Shown: positions 46,807 through 56,991, numbered from the stretch's first letter. The stretch: DNA of 64,000 nucleotides from an uncultured Thalassolituus sp. (GCA_913061435.1 CAJXUK010000001.1:1-64000), one strand, 5' to 3'. Translations and numbers: made by a program. Notes: generated from the letters alone by a model not told the origin.

Positions 46807-49800
46807 TTACTCAACCGGTTTAACCACAAACAATAAATCACCTTGGTTTACTTGTTGGCCATCGCTATTAAGAATGCGGGTAATGCAATAGCGTTTGTGG
46901 GCAGGGTAGAGTTGATTACCTTCGTTATTAAGGTGGCTCAAGCTCAGCGGGGTAAACATTTTCATGGCTTCCATTAAGCACAGGGTTTGGTCAATAGAAA
47001 CAATGTCACCTTCTTTGGCAAATGCAGGCTCAGAGGGTGACGCTGAACCATAGAAGATTGAAGTGCTGGGTGAGAATACTTTTAATTCATCAGAACCTTC
47101 AATCATCAATTCTTTGGCATCAACTAAATTGCTGTTCAGCTCTGCCGAAGCTTCCATGGTAGCGATTAGATCATCACCATCTATACGGGCTAAAAACTGT
47201 GGTAAAAACGTTGTATCGTAGTCGCCAAGCTGGAAGATTTTGTCGTCTAATATACGTTTGAGTAGTGTAATGTTTGTACAAACACCGGTGATGCGAATGC
47301 GGTCTAGATAGTTGCGCATTTTTTCAATGGTGTCGTCACGATCTTTGCCGTGGCAAATAATTTGCACAATCATACTGTCGTAAAACGGTGATACTTGTTT
47401 GCCCGTTCCGGCACTGGTGATGATTTCTACGTTGTCTTCTTCTGGCATAATGCATTCGGTTATCATGCCTGGGAAGGGCGCAAAGTCGATCAAGTCATTT
47501 TTGTAGATGGCTTTTTCGGCTGTAACCCTTACTTCAATCGCATAGCCATTAGGTTTAGGGGTTAACGCTGCTATGCTCTTGCCTTGGGCTATATCAAACT
47601 GAGCACTAACAATATCAATGCCAGATACCATTTCTGTTACAGGGTGCTCAACCTGTAAACGGGTATTCATTTCCATAAAGTAAATGGCGTCGGCATCTAA
47701 ATTGTAGATGAACTCAACCGTACCAGCACCTACATAATCAACCGCATTGGACAGTTTTTCGGCGTAATCGTAAACAGCTTGCTCCAGTTCTTTTGGTAGC
47801 ATAGTTGAACCCGATTCTTCTATTACTTTTTGGTTGTTTCGCTGCACACTGCAGTCACGCAAACCTAGTATCTTGGTATTGCCATGGCGATCACGTAATA
47901 CTTGCACTTCGATATGGCGTAATGACGTTACGTATTTTTCTAGGTAGACATCACCATTACCAAAAGCGGCTTTAGCTTCAGTGGAAATTTGGTGGAATAG
48001 GGTGTGGATTTGCTCGGGGCGTTCAACAACTTGAATACCTTTACCGCCACCACCATGAACCGCTTTTAACAATACTGGATAGCCGATTTCTTCGGCGACA
48101 CTGGCGGTATTGGCTGAGCTGGTCAAAATACCATGAGAGCCTGGTACAACTGGAACGTTTGCTGACATCGCCGTATTAATGGCATTAGACTTATTGCCCA
48201 TGGTTTCCATAGATGATACGGCAGGGCCAATAAAGTTAATGCCGTAGTTGCCACATAAGGCCGCAAACTGACTGCTTTCGGATAAAAAGCCAATGCCTGG
48301 GTGCAGGGCATCTACTTGCTCGTGTTGAGCAATGCGAATCACGCTTTTAGCATTTAAGTAGCTTTCATCGGGGGTGTTACCACCTATGCATACCGCTCTA
48401 TCGTTAGGCCCAAGCATATCAACAGCCACCGAATCCATGTCGGGATCGGATTGAACCAATACCACTTGAATATCGTTGTCTTGAGCTTTTTTGATCAATT
48501 TAGCCGCAGTACAGCCACGAGCATGGATCATGACTTTTTTGATTGGATTAAATATTTTTTCTTTGCCGCTGCTATCGCTATTATCGAGTAAGCCGGTATC
48601 GGGAGCCATACGTTGTGCGACAACAAATCCTTTTAGAATACCGCTTAACACATCGTTAACGGAGTAGCGGGCTACAGGTATATTAGGATCAATGGCTTTT
48701 AGGCGTTGATCGATGTCATCAAAGAATGGGTGTTTAACCAAACCATCCATAGAGTCTGGTGAGGTTGACAAGTAATTGGATAGCGTTGCAGTGCTGGGTA
48801 GGTAAGAAGGCACCACAATTTGGCCAGCGAATGGCATATTGGTACCCGAAAAATAATACGTTTGCACCATTGGATGAGTCACAAAGCTGGCTTGAGCGCC
48901 ACCGGTGCAGTCACCAAAACCAAAGATAATGATGGGTAAGTCATTGTCACGCACAAAGCGGGTAATGCGGTCATTGACAATTGCCATAGAGAAAAGTGCA
49001 GCGGCACCTTCTTTGGTTTGCATGCCGCCAGAAGACATAAAGCAAACCACGGGTAGTTGTTTGCTTGAGCATTCAACCAATAGTTTACAAAACTTTTCGG
49101 CACTGGCCATATCAAAAGCGCCAGCTTGAAAATCCAGATTTGAAATTAATGCGCCGACGCGTTTTTCTTCGCCATCTATGCATAAATTACCGAAGCCGGT
49201 AATAACACCACAAGGGGTAATGTTGTTATTTAGGGCTTGTTCGATAGAGCTGCGGAAACCTGGGAAATTAACTGGGTCAGCCGATAATAAGTTTTTATTA
49301 ATTTCACTAAAGTTGGTAAAAAATTTATCGATTAGCGCGGTTGATCCGGTTTTCTTTTCTCGCTTAACATCTTCTAGCACGCGTTGAATAAGCAAGTCGT
49401 GATAGGCCATGGTTAGGCGGTTCCAGAAATCTTTACGACGACCAATGCTGACTGGGTTAATGCGCCCGTTGTAGGTTTTGCCTTCTTGTTCTGCTTCTTG
49501 ATATTCGTGCAGTAGTTTCTCAAAGAAGAAGGTGATGATGACAAATAAAGTATCTGAAAGTTGAGGGAAGGCGAGCTTTTTCCATTCTTCAACCGATTTC
49601 AAGAAATTACCACGTTGATTGCTTTTGCTGAAATAGCTCAACCAATGATCAAACGATTCACGTTGTTGGGGTGTGTAACTGTCGCCTTGTGTGGCTTGTG
49701 CCAAAGAGGTTAATAGTAAAGAGCGAACCGAATCACGAGATAAAGCGCGGTCTACGTTTGCTTCTTTTGCAACATTTGGTAAGTTGTGAATGATGTGATC

Positions 49801-51741
49801 ATACAGCTCACCAAATACCAGCATGTTTTGGCAAACTTGAGTAAAGTCGCTTCTTAATTCTTCGTGTAAAATAGCATCAAGAATAGTGATGTCTGGGTGT
49901 TCAGGGTTTTGAATGTTTTCTTGTTTAAACTGAATGTACGGCGCTAGCGCTTCTTCAAAAATACGACGGTTAGCTTCTAAAGAGACGTTAGCCAAGCTGT
50001 TGGCTAATGCTTGAGTTTTGTCGGATAGTTTTAGCTGTGAGCAAATTTCATGATCAATGGTTTTCTCACGCAGTACTTTATTTAATGCCGCAGCAATTAA
50101 CTGGTTAAGTTCACCTTTGTTTTGCTCTTTTGCCATCGCTGTGGTGATTTTTTGCTGGCTTTCATGGCTAACAGCGCTTAATACCAAAGAGGCTAGTGGG
50201 TGTTCGTTTTTGAAGATAAATTCTGCAATGGCGGCCGGGTCTAGAATATCGTCAGAGCGAAGTAAGAAGCGGTTTTGCTTATAGTCTTCCATATAAGCCA
50301 TTAGGCCTTGGAAGTTTTTATTCGCGTCGGCTTTCCAGCGGTTAAATAAATACAAACCCAGGTTGAAACAAAGTTCTTGCTTAGCTTTTAGATAATTATC
50401 TTTAGGCTCACCCAAGAACATTTTGAACAAGGTGTTTCGTTCTTCGTCTCGGTCTTCAAACTTATTCCAAAAGTTTTTCCAAGATTTATGCAGTGTGTCG
50501 TCGTAAACGATTTTTTCGGGGGCTTGCATCCAGTTTTGGAATTTACGCTGTGCAGCTTTCTCTAGGCGCTGGTTTAGCTCTCCTTGAGGGATCTCTTTTT
50601 CTGCTAAACGACCATAATTTTCTAACGTTTTAGAATGAATGCGACGGCGCAGGGTTAAGTAGCGTAAATATCGGTAGGTTAAGCCAAAAACATTAACGTG
50701 CTCGGTTGGGTTGTCGGCTAAGAAGAAACTGGATTGAGCTTGCATTTCATCCAGTTTTTTAGAAGGAGATAAAAAGCGCGTGACGCTGCGCTGATAATGC
50801 TCCATTAAATACGGGTTGTTGCGTGCAAATTCGGTAGAGCCCTTTTCGATGGATTCAATGCCAGAAACAATCGCTTTCAGCAAGTTGTACTGTTTCTCTA
50901 GACCGTCGCTTGGAGCATAGTCAATAATGCCGTCGATAACACCAATGTGTTGCAGCTCATAAGATGATACACCGACAAATTTGGCACATTCTTGCCAGCT
51001 CAAGTTATATTTACGAGAAATACTGGCTAGGCCTTGTGGCTGAATAGTATTGAAAATACCGTCGCGCACCGACAGTAATAAATTAGCCGTTGCGAGTGGG
51101 ATAGCGCCACCTGAATAGCCAGCACCCCAAATAATACCAAGGGTAGGCACATCTAAGTTGGCCATTTCGGTAATAAGATGAGAGATTGAGTGAGCTTGGT
51201 TATTGGCGTTTGCTTCTTCTCCGGCATCGGCTCCTGGTGTGTCGATTAGTGAGACCACCGGAATAGAGTGCTTGGCAAAATTATGGATCTGTTTTGCTGC
51301 AAGATCGTGATGACGTGGCAGCCAAGCGCCATTGTTGTGTTCACGGTTTTGACAAATAAAGCCAATGCGTCTAAAGAAACTGCCAAAGTCGAGTTCAACC
51401 TCGGCTGTGTAGATAGGGCCGTCGTCGATTTCGGTAATGATCTTGTGAGCTAGGCTTTTAACCACGGCTTTGGCCGACATGCGAGCGCTGTTTTCACTTG
51501 GGGTAACAACGCGCGTGATGTAATTGTCGATATCTAAGTCGCGTAATATTTCTCGTTCGCGACTGCACTTTTTATCACTCACTAAGCCTTTTACGTGCTT
51601 GTAAATGGTGTCGTCTTCGATGTTTGGAAATAGTGAAAAATCTTCTGAGAGCTTTTCGGCAATTTGATACAGTTTATCGATGCCTTTGTCTTTTTTGTGT
51701 TCAGCGTTTAGATCGCTTGGGTCGATGATTACTTGAGTCAT
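46807..51741 (-). CDS. Single-chain acyl-CoA carboxylase: CT-alpha, CT-beta, biotin carboxylase, biotinyl domain
   Basis: 1644 residues in one frame, with no frameshift. Domain order: (1) about 100-300 an AccA-like carboxyltransferase half (SLIDTPGADAGEE near 167, GIIWGAGYSGGAIPLA); (2) about 300-840 a mostly helical region not recognised; (3) about 850-1060 an AccD-like half (ISNLDFQAGAFDMAS, VVCFMSSGGMQTKEGAAALF, FGFGDCTGGAQASF); (4) about 1065-1510 a biotin carboxylase with ATP-grasp motifs (AVHGGGGKGIQVV near 1226, EMNTRLQVEHPVTEM); (5) biotinyl domain with EAMKMF near 1589-1594. It would carboxylate an acyl-CoA within one polypeptide. The usual bacterial enzyme has separate subunits; eukaryotic and mycobacterial single-chain enzymes place biotin carboxylase first. 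Here the alpha half precedes the beta half, also reversed from the usual order. Substrate unknown; acetyl- or long-chain acyl-CoA possible. Confidence 0.9.
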   Translation of the reverse strand: MTQVIIDPSDLNAEHKKDKGIDKLYQIAEKLSEDFSLFPNIEDDTIYKHVKGLVSDKKCSREREILRDLDIDNYITRVVTPSENSARMSAKAVVKSLAHKIITEIDDGPIYTAEVELDFGSFFRRIGFICQNREHNNGAWLPRHHDLAAKQIHNFAKHSIPVVSLIDTPGADAGEEANANNQAHSISHLITEMANLDVPTLGIIWGAGYSGGAIPLATANLLLSVRDGIFNTIQPQGLASISRKYNLSWQECAKFVGVSSYELQHIGVIDGIIDYAPSDGLEKQYNLLKAIVSGIESIEKGSTEFARNNPYLMEHYQRSVTRFLSPSKKLDEMQAQSSFFLADNPTEHVNVFGLTYRYLRYLTLRRRIHSKTLENYGRLAEKEIPQGELNQRLEKAAQRKFQNWMQAPEKIVYDDTLHKSWKNFWNKFEDRDEERNTLFKMFLGEPKDNYLKAKQELCFNLGLYLFNRWKADANKNFQGLMAYMEDYKQNRFLLRSDDILDPAAIAEFIFKNEHPLASLVLSAVSHESQQKITTAMAKEQNKGELNQLIAAALNKVLREKTIDHEICSQLKLSDKTQALANSLANVSLEANRRIFEEALAPYIQFKQENIQNPEHPDITILDAILHEELRSDFTQVCQNMLVFGELYDHIIHNLPNVAKEANVDRALSRDSVRSLLLTSLAQATQGDSYTPQQRESFDHWLSYFSKSNQRGNFLKSVEEWKKLAFPQLSDTLFVIITFFFEKLLHEYQEAEQEGKTYNGRINPVSIGRRKDFWNRLTMAYHDLLIQRVLEDVKREKKTGSTALIDKFFTNFSEINKNLLSADPVNFPGFRSSIEQALNNNITPCGVITGFGNLCIDGEEKRVGALISNLDFQAGAFDMASAEKFCKLLVECSSKQLPVVCFMSSGGMQTKEGAAALFSMAIVNDRITRFVRDNDLPIIIFGFGDCTGGAQASFVTHPMVQTYYFSGTNMPFAGQIVVPSYLPSTATLSNYLSTSPDSMDGLVKHPFFDDIDQRLKAIDPNIPVARYSVNDVLSGILKGFVVAQRMAPDTGLLDNSDSSGKEKIFNPIKKVMIHARGCTAAKLIKKAQDNDIQVVLVQSDPDMDSVAVDMLGPNDRAVCIGGNTPDESYLNAKSVIRIAQHEQVDALHPGIGFLSESSQFAALCGNYGINFIGPAVSSMETMGNKSNAINTAMSANVPVVPGSHGILTSSANTASVAEEIGYPVLLKAVHGGGGKGIQVVERPEQIHTLFHQISTEAKAAFGNGDVYLEKYVTSLRHIEVQVLRDRHGNTKILGLRDCSVQRNNQKVIEESGSTMLPKELEQAVYDYAEKLSNAVDYVGAGTVEFIYNLDADAIYFMEMNTRLQVEHPVTEMVSGIDIVSAQFDIAQGKSIAALTPKPNGYAIEVRVTAEKAIYKNDLIDFAPFPGMITECIMPEEDNVEIITSAGTGKQVSPFYDSMIVQIICHGKDRDDTIEKMRNYLDRIRITGVCTNITLLKRILDDKIFQLGDYDTTFLPQFLARIDGDDLIATMEASAELNSNLVDAKELMIEGSDELKVFSPSTSIFYGSASPSEPAFAKEGDIVSIDQTLCLMEAMKMFTPLSLSHLNNEGNQLYPAHKRYCITRILNSDGQQVNQGDLLFVVKPVE

Positions 51742-52392
51742 TCGAGCTTAATCCGTTTTTTTAAGCTGATCTCTGTCTTAATTTGTGCAAGGCAGGAAAT
51801 CAGTCTTATTCGTTGTAATTGTTTTGCAGTAGCCGTGTCCGATGAAGAAAAAAGTCGGCTAAAGTTAAAACGTCAGTATGTCACTTTTTATTCCGCGTTG
51901 AAAATTAAACTCGTGCCTAAACCGCTAAAATCGGCACTATTTACCGTAAATTACCGCTATTTATGACGCAATTGTATTTTCTTGCTGAAATGAAGACGCT
52001 AATGCCCTTGTGCAAGGCTTTTAACGTCGTTAGTACGGCGTAATAATGCAATATTGTTAAGCCAGTTTAAAGGCACTGTGTCGAATATTTAGAGAATAAT
52101 ATTGGTGCCTAAAAATCAATAACCATTAATTTTAGTTTAATCTTGTGAAATATAAGTCACAATTTGGTTGTTTGTAATCCGCTATAATTCAATAGATTTT
52201 CTAAAACTCTTTAGGTTTTATATCCAACAAAGCGTAGATATTTAATTAACTTGAGCTAGATCAAGTGTTGCATGTCTTTGTCCTCTTGAGTCAATGGTTC
52301 TGGCTTGATCAGCCATGTTTTTTAAACAATCAAAATACTAATAATAAGAGCTATAAAACAGTGTTGTTTGATAATCGTTGCTAGGAACAGCT
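51742..52392. other. Divergent intergenic region (651 bases)
   Basis: It lies between the carboxylase gene on minus and the flavoprotein on plus. An open frame at 51733-51966 has no recognisable features and I leave it uncalled. The region is AT-rich and carries an FNR/Anr-type site at 52251-52264. It must hold promoters for both sides. Confidence 0.65.
52251..52264. promoter_or_regulatory. FNR/Anr-type binding site
   Basis: TTGAGCTAGATCAA matches the FNR/Anr consensus TTGAT-N4-ATCAA at 9 of 10 fixed positions. The flanks extend the inverted repeat by one further base pair on each side (ACTTGA and TCAAGT). It lies 129 bases upstream of the flavoprotein ATG, so it could control the flavoprotein/ThDP-enzyme pair in response to oxygen. 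Confidence 0.5.
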
Positions 52393-54066
52393 ATGAAGGA
52401 ATCGAGTGCAGTATTAATTATTGGGGCAGGGATTGCAGGGATTTGTACGGCCATTGAATTGCTTGATCATAATCAGTCCGTATTATTAATTGATCGTGAT
52501 AATGAAGACAAAATGGGCGGTATGGCCAACGAAGCGTTTGGTGGAATGCTGTTTGTTGACAGCCCTTTGCAGCGAGCCAATGGCATAAACGATAGCAAAC
52601 AATTAGCACTGGATGATTGGATGGCGGCGGCTGAGTTTCCTGTTAATGATGATAATCAGCACGCAAAGGCTTGGGCTCATACTTATATAGAGCGCAATAT
52701 GGAGGATATCTACGACTGGTTAACAGGCTTTGGTTTGCGTTTTTTTCCGGTCGTGCATTGGGTTGAACGAGGCGATTACGGTTTTCAGCACGGTAGTCGG
52801 GGTAATTCTGTCCCTCGATATCACGTTGCTTGGGGAACGGGTTGGGAGGTCACGCAAACGTTAATAAAAGTTTTACTTAACCATAAAAACAAAGACAAAT
52901 TAACCCTGAAGTTTCAGCACAAAGTGGAATCGATTGTGTTTGACCAAGGGCGTGTTGTGGGCTGTCGAGGAACTAAAGAGAGTGCTATAACTGGAGGGAT
53001 AGCACAAAAGAAACCTGAATCGTTTGAAATTGAAAGTGATCATGTCGTTATATGTGCGGGCGGTTTAAATGGTAACTTACAGCAGGTTGAGCGTCACTGG
53101 GATACACAATGCTATGGCCCTTGCCCGACTAATATTTTAGCCGGCTCGCATCCTTATGCCGATGGCCAGTTACACGATGATGTTGAGCGCCAAGGGGGTA
53201 GTGTTAAAAACCGTGGCTGGATGTGGAATTACGCCACAGGTGTGAAACACCCCAAGCCAGAATATGATAACCATGGTTTGAGTATCATGCCTGCGCGTTC
53301 GTCATTATGGCTCGATGCATTGGGCAATCGGATAGGCCCTATGCCTTTAGTAACCGGATTTGACACTCATAATTTATGTAAAGTAACGGGCCATTTGCCA
53401 GAGCAATATACTTGGCAGTTGTTGAATCTAAAAATTGCACGAAAAGAACTGGCTGTCTCTGGTTCACATATCAATAAGGCCTTTTGTAATAAAAGCTGGT
53501 TTGGTGTTATTAAAATGGCTTTGCTGGGAAATCGTGACATTGTACAAATGTTAATTGATGAATGCGATGATGTGGTGGTGGCTAACACGCTCCCAAAGCT
53601 TGTAGCAAAAATGAATGATAGCAGTGCTGGGCAATACCAGTGCCAGGTTGAATTACACAATGTGCAGCGTGATGTTGATGCTTACGATGGGCAACTAGAT
53701 CGCAGCGAAAAATTTGTCACAGATGACCAGATAAGACGCATAGAATTCTTACGAAAATGGCGTGGCGATAAAGTAAGAACGTTAAAAAGACAGAAAATAC
53801 TGGATGCTAAGGCTGGGCCTTTAATGGCTATTCGTTCGCGTATTATTAGCCGTAAGAGCATGGGTGGATTTGAAACCAATGTGGCAAGCCAGGTATTGAG
53901 CAGTCAGGGCGCTGTCATAGAAGGTTTATATGCAGCCGGTGAAGCGGCGGGTTTTGGTGGTGCAGGGTGCGCGGGTGTTCGTTCTTTGGAGGGTACTTTT
54001 TTATCGTCGTGTATCTTAAATGGTCGCATTGCTGGTCAGACCATTGCCTCCTTAATTAATAAATAA
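52393..54066 (+). CDS. FAD-binding dehydrogenase (KstD/fumarate-reductase-like flavoprotein)
   Basis: 557 residues from the ATG at 52393, with AGGA about 6 bases upstream; a TTG at 52378 also exists. The FAD-binding GxGxxG is at residues 11-16 in VLIIGAGIAGICTA. The C-terminus closes the FAD site with GLYAAGEAAGFGGAGCAGVRSLEG. No signal peptide, so it is cytoplasmic and not a periplasmic fumarate reductase. The family (COG3573) includes 3-ketosteroid dehydrogenase relatives. A ThDP-dependent enzyme follows after 39 bases, and an FNR-type site lies upstream. Confidence 0.88.
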   Translation: MKESSAVLIIGAGIAGICTAIELLDHNQSVLLIDRDNEDKMGGMANEAFGGMLFVDSPLQRANGINDSKQLALDDWMAAAEFPVNDDNQHAKAWAHTYIERNMEDIYDWLTGFGLRFFPVVHWVERGDYGFQHGSRGNSVPRYHVAWGTGWEVTQTLIKVLLNHKNKDKLTLKFQHKVESIVFDQGRVVGCRGTKESAITGGIAQKKPESFEIESDHVVICAGGLNGNLQQVERHWDTQCYGPCPTNILAGSHPYADGQLHDDVERQGGSVKNRGWMWNYATGVKHPKPEYDNHGLSIMPARSSLWLDALGNRIGPMPLVTGFDTHNLCKVTGHLPEQYTWQLLNLKIARKELAVSGSHINKAFCNKSWFGVIKMALLGNRDIVQMLIDECDDVVVANTLPKLVAKMNDSSAGQYQCQVELHNVQRDVDAYDGQLDRSEKFVTDDQIRRIEFLRKWRGDKVRTLKRQKILDAKAGPLMAIRSRIISRKSMGGFETNVASQVLSSQGAVIEGLYAAGEAAGFGGAGCAGVRSLEGTFLSSCILNGRIAGQTIASLINK

Positions 54067-54105
54067 ACATAACAAAATAACAATTAAATGTTGCAGAGAT
54101 AAAAA

Positions 54106-55872
54106 ATGAAAAAATCAGGCGCTTGGTTGGTTCGCTACGCACTAGAGCAATTAGGAATACGTCATACCTTTGGCATTCCTGGGGTTCACAATACTGAAAT
54201 TTATGACGAGTTAAATAATTCAGAAACAATTACACCGGTTTTAGTGACCCATGAAGGTGGCGGTGCATTTATGGCCGACGCGGTGAGTAGAACCAGTGAC
54301 TCTGTGGGTACGTTATTAGTTGTTCCTGCGGCGGGTATTACTCATGCTGCCAGCGGCATTGGCGAAGCTCACCTTGATGGTGTGCCAATGTTGGTCATAT
54401 CGGGTGGTGTAAGAACCGACGGTATGAATTATCAACTGCATGATATGGATCAACACGGTGTATTAAAGCCGATAACTAAGGCAACATTTAAGGTTGAAGC
54501 GCAAGCCGATATTATTACAACCTTATACCAAGCTTACGACATTGCCTTAGAAGGTGAGCCAGGCCCAGTATTTGTTGAAATTCCGGTGAATATTGCATTA
54601 TTTAAAGCCGAGTGCCCAACCCCAATCACCTATGTAGAATACCGTCAGCAATTGGGTGTTGAAATAAACACCAATGATCAGAAAAATCTTGCAATAAAGA
54701 CACTTGTGTCGCAGGCCGTTGATACGCTGTTAAGCAGCAAGCAAGTGGGTTTGTTTTTAGGTTGGGGTTGCAAAGAAGCAACTGAGCAAGCAATTGAATT
54801 GGCTGAGTTATTAGATGCGCCGGTGGCGACTACACTGCAAGGTTTAAGTGTGTTTCCGGCCAATCATCCTTTACACGTTGGTATGGGGTTTGGCGGTTAT
54901 TCAGTACCTGCGGCTGAGGTCGCTTTTAAAAGTGTGGATTGCGTATTAGCCTGTGGCACGCGTTTTAGTGAGATCCCAACGGGTTCTTTTGCGATGCAGG
55001 TACCCGATAAATTGATCCATGTCGATATTAACCCTAGGGTATTCAGCGCAAACTACCCGGCGCAAACGGCTATCGAAGGCGATGCTCAAGTGATTTTAAC
55101 GATGATAGTAGATGAACTTCGTCAGCGCACAAATAATACAGCCGTTAAAACCAGTGATATGGTCGAAACCATTGCTCAGCAGAAAGAAAAATACCTTAAA
55201 GAATGGTTCGCGCACGACAATAAAGGAAAAGTTAACCCAGCGCGTTTTTTTCAAATCTTGCGCAATAAAATGCACGATGACGACTATTTGGTTGTTGATG
55301 ATGGTAATCATACATTTTTAGCGGCAGAGCTTATGCCTATTCATAAGTCTAAGCATTTTATTTCACCGACTGATTTTAACTGTATGGGTTACTGTGTGCC
55401 AGCAGCCATTGGCACCAAAATAGTGAACCCTGATAAACAGGTTGTGGGAATTGTAGGCGATGGCGCTTTTTTGATGACGTGTATGGAGCTGGTAACGGCA
55501 ACTCATAATCAGTTGGGCTTAATTATCTCGGTATTTAATGACGGCGAGTTGGCACAGATCGCTCAAGCGCAATCCGTTCCTTATAATCGAAAAACCTGTA
55601 CCACTCTTGGGAGTTATAAAGTAGAAGGGGTTGCCATGGCGACTGGCTGCGAATACATACGAATTAATAACAACGAAGAAATAGTCGACAGTTTAATGTC
55701 GGCATTTAAATTCAGTGAAAAGGGCATATCGGTTATTTTAGATATCAATATTGATTATTCTAAAATGACACGATTTACCAAGGGCATTGTAAAAACCAAT
55801 TTACAGCGCTTTGAATTGCAAGAAAAAGTGCGATTTATTGGCCGCGCCATAAAACGAAGAATTACCGGTTAA
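54106..55872 (+). CDS. Thiamine-diphosphate-dependent enzyme (acetolactate synthase/benzoylformate decarboxylase-like)
   Basis: 588 residues. N-terminal PYR domain with catalytic Glu50 in VTHEGGGAFMADA; central domain LGWGCKEATEQ; C-terminal PP domain with the ThDP motif GDGAFLMTCMELVTATHNQ ending at the Asn of VFND, at about 452-482. It belongs to the acetolactate synthase/decarboxylase group; the residues do not tell me which 2-keto acid it uses. It lies 39 bases after the flavoprotein gene, so the two probably form a two-gene operon. A hairpin follows. Confidence 0.9.
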   Translation: MKKSGAWLVRYALEQLGIRHTFGIPGVHNTEIYDELNNSETITPVLVTHEGGGAFMADAVSRTSDSVGTLLVVPAAGITHAASGIGEAHLDGVPMLVISGGVRTDGMNYQLHDMDQHGVLKPITKATFKVEAQADIITTLYQAYDIALEGEPGPVFVEIPVNIALFKAECPTPITYVEYRQQLGVEINTNDQKNLAIKTLVSQAVDTLLSSKQVGLFLGWGCKEATEQAIELAELLDAPVATTLQGLSVFPANHPLHVGMGFGGYSVPAAEVAFKSVDCVLACGTRFSEIPTGSFAMQVPDKLIHVDINPRVFSANYPAQTAIEGDAQVILTMIVDELRQRTNNTAVKTSDMVETIAQQKEKYLKEWFAHDNKGKVNPARFFQILRNKMHDDDYLVVDDGNHTFLAAELMPIHKSKHFISPTDFNCMGYCVPAAIGTKIVNPDKQVVGIVGDGAFLMTCMELVTATHNQLGLIISVFNDGELAQIAQAQSVPYNRKTCTTLGSYKVEGVAMATGCEYIRINNNEEIVDSLMSAFKFSEKGISVILDINIDYSKMTRFTKGIVKTNLQRFELQEKVRFIGRAIKRRITG

Positions 55873-55891
55873 TTAAGGCACCGTGACTGAA

Positions 55892-55921
55892 AAAGCTGAC
55901 CGTGGTATAAAGGTCGGCTTT
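55892..55921 (+). terminator. Probable terminator after the ThDP enzyme
   Basis: AAAGCTGACC and GGTCGGCTTT form a 10-bp stem with one G-T pair and a 10-base loop, followed by AATATT. The T-run is short, so it may be a weak terminator. Confidence 0.5.
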
Positions 55922-55950
55922 AATATTAGTTGTAAGTTGCGAGCGCTTTA

Positions 55951-56991
55951 ATGAAAGTATTGTTGGTAAAAATGTCCTCTTTAGGAGACGTGTTTCATGC
56001 ACTTCCTGCAGTACAAGATGCTTATCAGCAAGTACCCAATTTAGAAATACACTGGCTGGTGGAAGAAGCCTTCGCCGATATTCCTAACTGGCACCCAGCG
56101 GTTACCAAAGTGATTCCGATTGCTTGGCGTCGCTGGCGCAAAAATTTAAGTAACGCTGCAGTTCGTACTGAAATGAAAGCCTTCTATAAGGATTTGCGCA
56201 GCACCGAATACGACATCGTATTAGACGCCCAATGCTTAATTAAAAGTGCCGCCGTAACACGCATGGCCAAAGGCCCGCGCTACGGATTAGACAAACACAG
56301 CTGTCGCGAACCCTTTGCCGCAAAGGCGTATCAGTTTCCACAAGCGGTCGCCAAAGGCCAGCACGCTATTCCCCGTGTGCGCCAACTATTATCGCAAGTC
56401 TTAAATTACAGCATTCCTGAAACCTTCTCTTATGGCATAGACCGCAGCCGCTGGCCACGACCTGAAATGGAAGGGGGCTACCAAGGGGATTACTGGTTGT
56501 TTTTGCATGGCACAACCTGGGATACCAAACTTTGGCCAGAAACCTACTGGGTAGAACTTGCTAAACTCGTCGTGGAATCTGGCCGCAAGGTGGTATTGCC
56601 TTGGGGAAATGACGAAGAAAAAGAAAGAGCAGGGCGTATTGCTAAAGATATTGTGGGTGTAGAAGTGTTACCCAAAATGGGACTCAACGCATTAAATGCC
56701 TACTTAGCTCACGCGCAAGCCGTGATTGGTGTTGATACTGGATTGTCTCACGTAGTGGCCGCATTAGAAGTACCATCTGTGGCTATTTATGGCGCAACCG
56801 ATGCCGTTCTTACTGGCGTATTAGGGCCAAAAGTTGAAGTGCTGAGCAGCAGCTTAGATTGCGCACCGTGCTTAAATAAACAATGCACACACCCAGACCG
56901 TAACGACGGCAACCCCTCACAGCCCCCTTGCTACCGATCGATAGCACCGCAACGCGTTTTTGATGCAGCAGTGTCTAAATTGAAAGATTAA
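55951..56991 (+). CDS. waaC: Lipopolysaccharide heptosyltransferase I
   Basis: 346 residues. Adds the first L-glycero-D-manno-heptose to Kdo of the lipopolysaccharide core. GT-9 signature MKVLLVKMSSLGDVFHALPAVQDA and the C-terminal VIGVDTGLSHVVAALEVPSVAIYGATD box. Other conserved parts are HWLVEEAFADIP and LHGTTWDTKLWPE. Length is normal. It is isolated from other core genes here and ends 20-odd bases before the broken integron integrase. Confidence 0.94.
   Translation: MKVLLVKMSSLGDVFHALPAVQDAYQQVPNLEIHWLVEEAFADIPNWHPAVTKVIPIAWRRWRKNLSNAAVRTEMKAFYKDLRSTEYDIVLDAQCLIKSAAVTRMAKGPRYGLDKHSCREPFAAKAYQFPQAVAKGQHAIPRVRQLLSQVLNYSIPETFSYGIDRSRWPRPEMEGGYQGDYWLFLHGTTWDTKLWPETYWVELAKLVVESGRKVVLPWGNDEEKERAGRIAKDIVGVEVLPKMGLNALNAYLAHAQAVIGVDTGLSHVVAALEVPSVAIYGATDAVLTGVLGPKVEVLSSSLDCAPCLNKQCTHPDRNDGNPSQPPCYRSIAPQRVFDAAVSKLKD

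Noticed and set aside
51733-51966. Open frame of 77 codons upstream of the flavoprotein
   Set aside because: Overlaps the start of the carboxylase gene on the other strand, has no ribosome-binding site and no recognisable sequence pattern.
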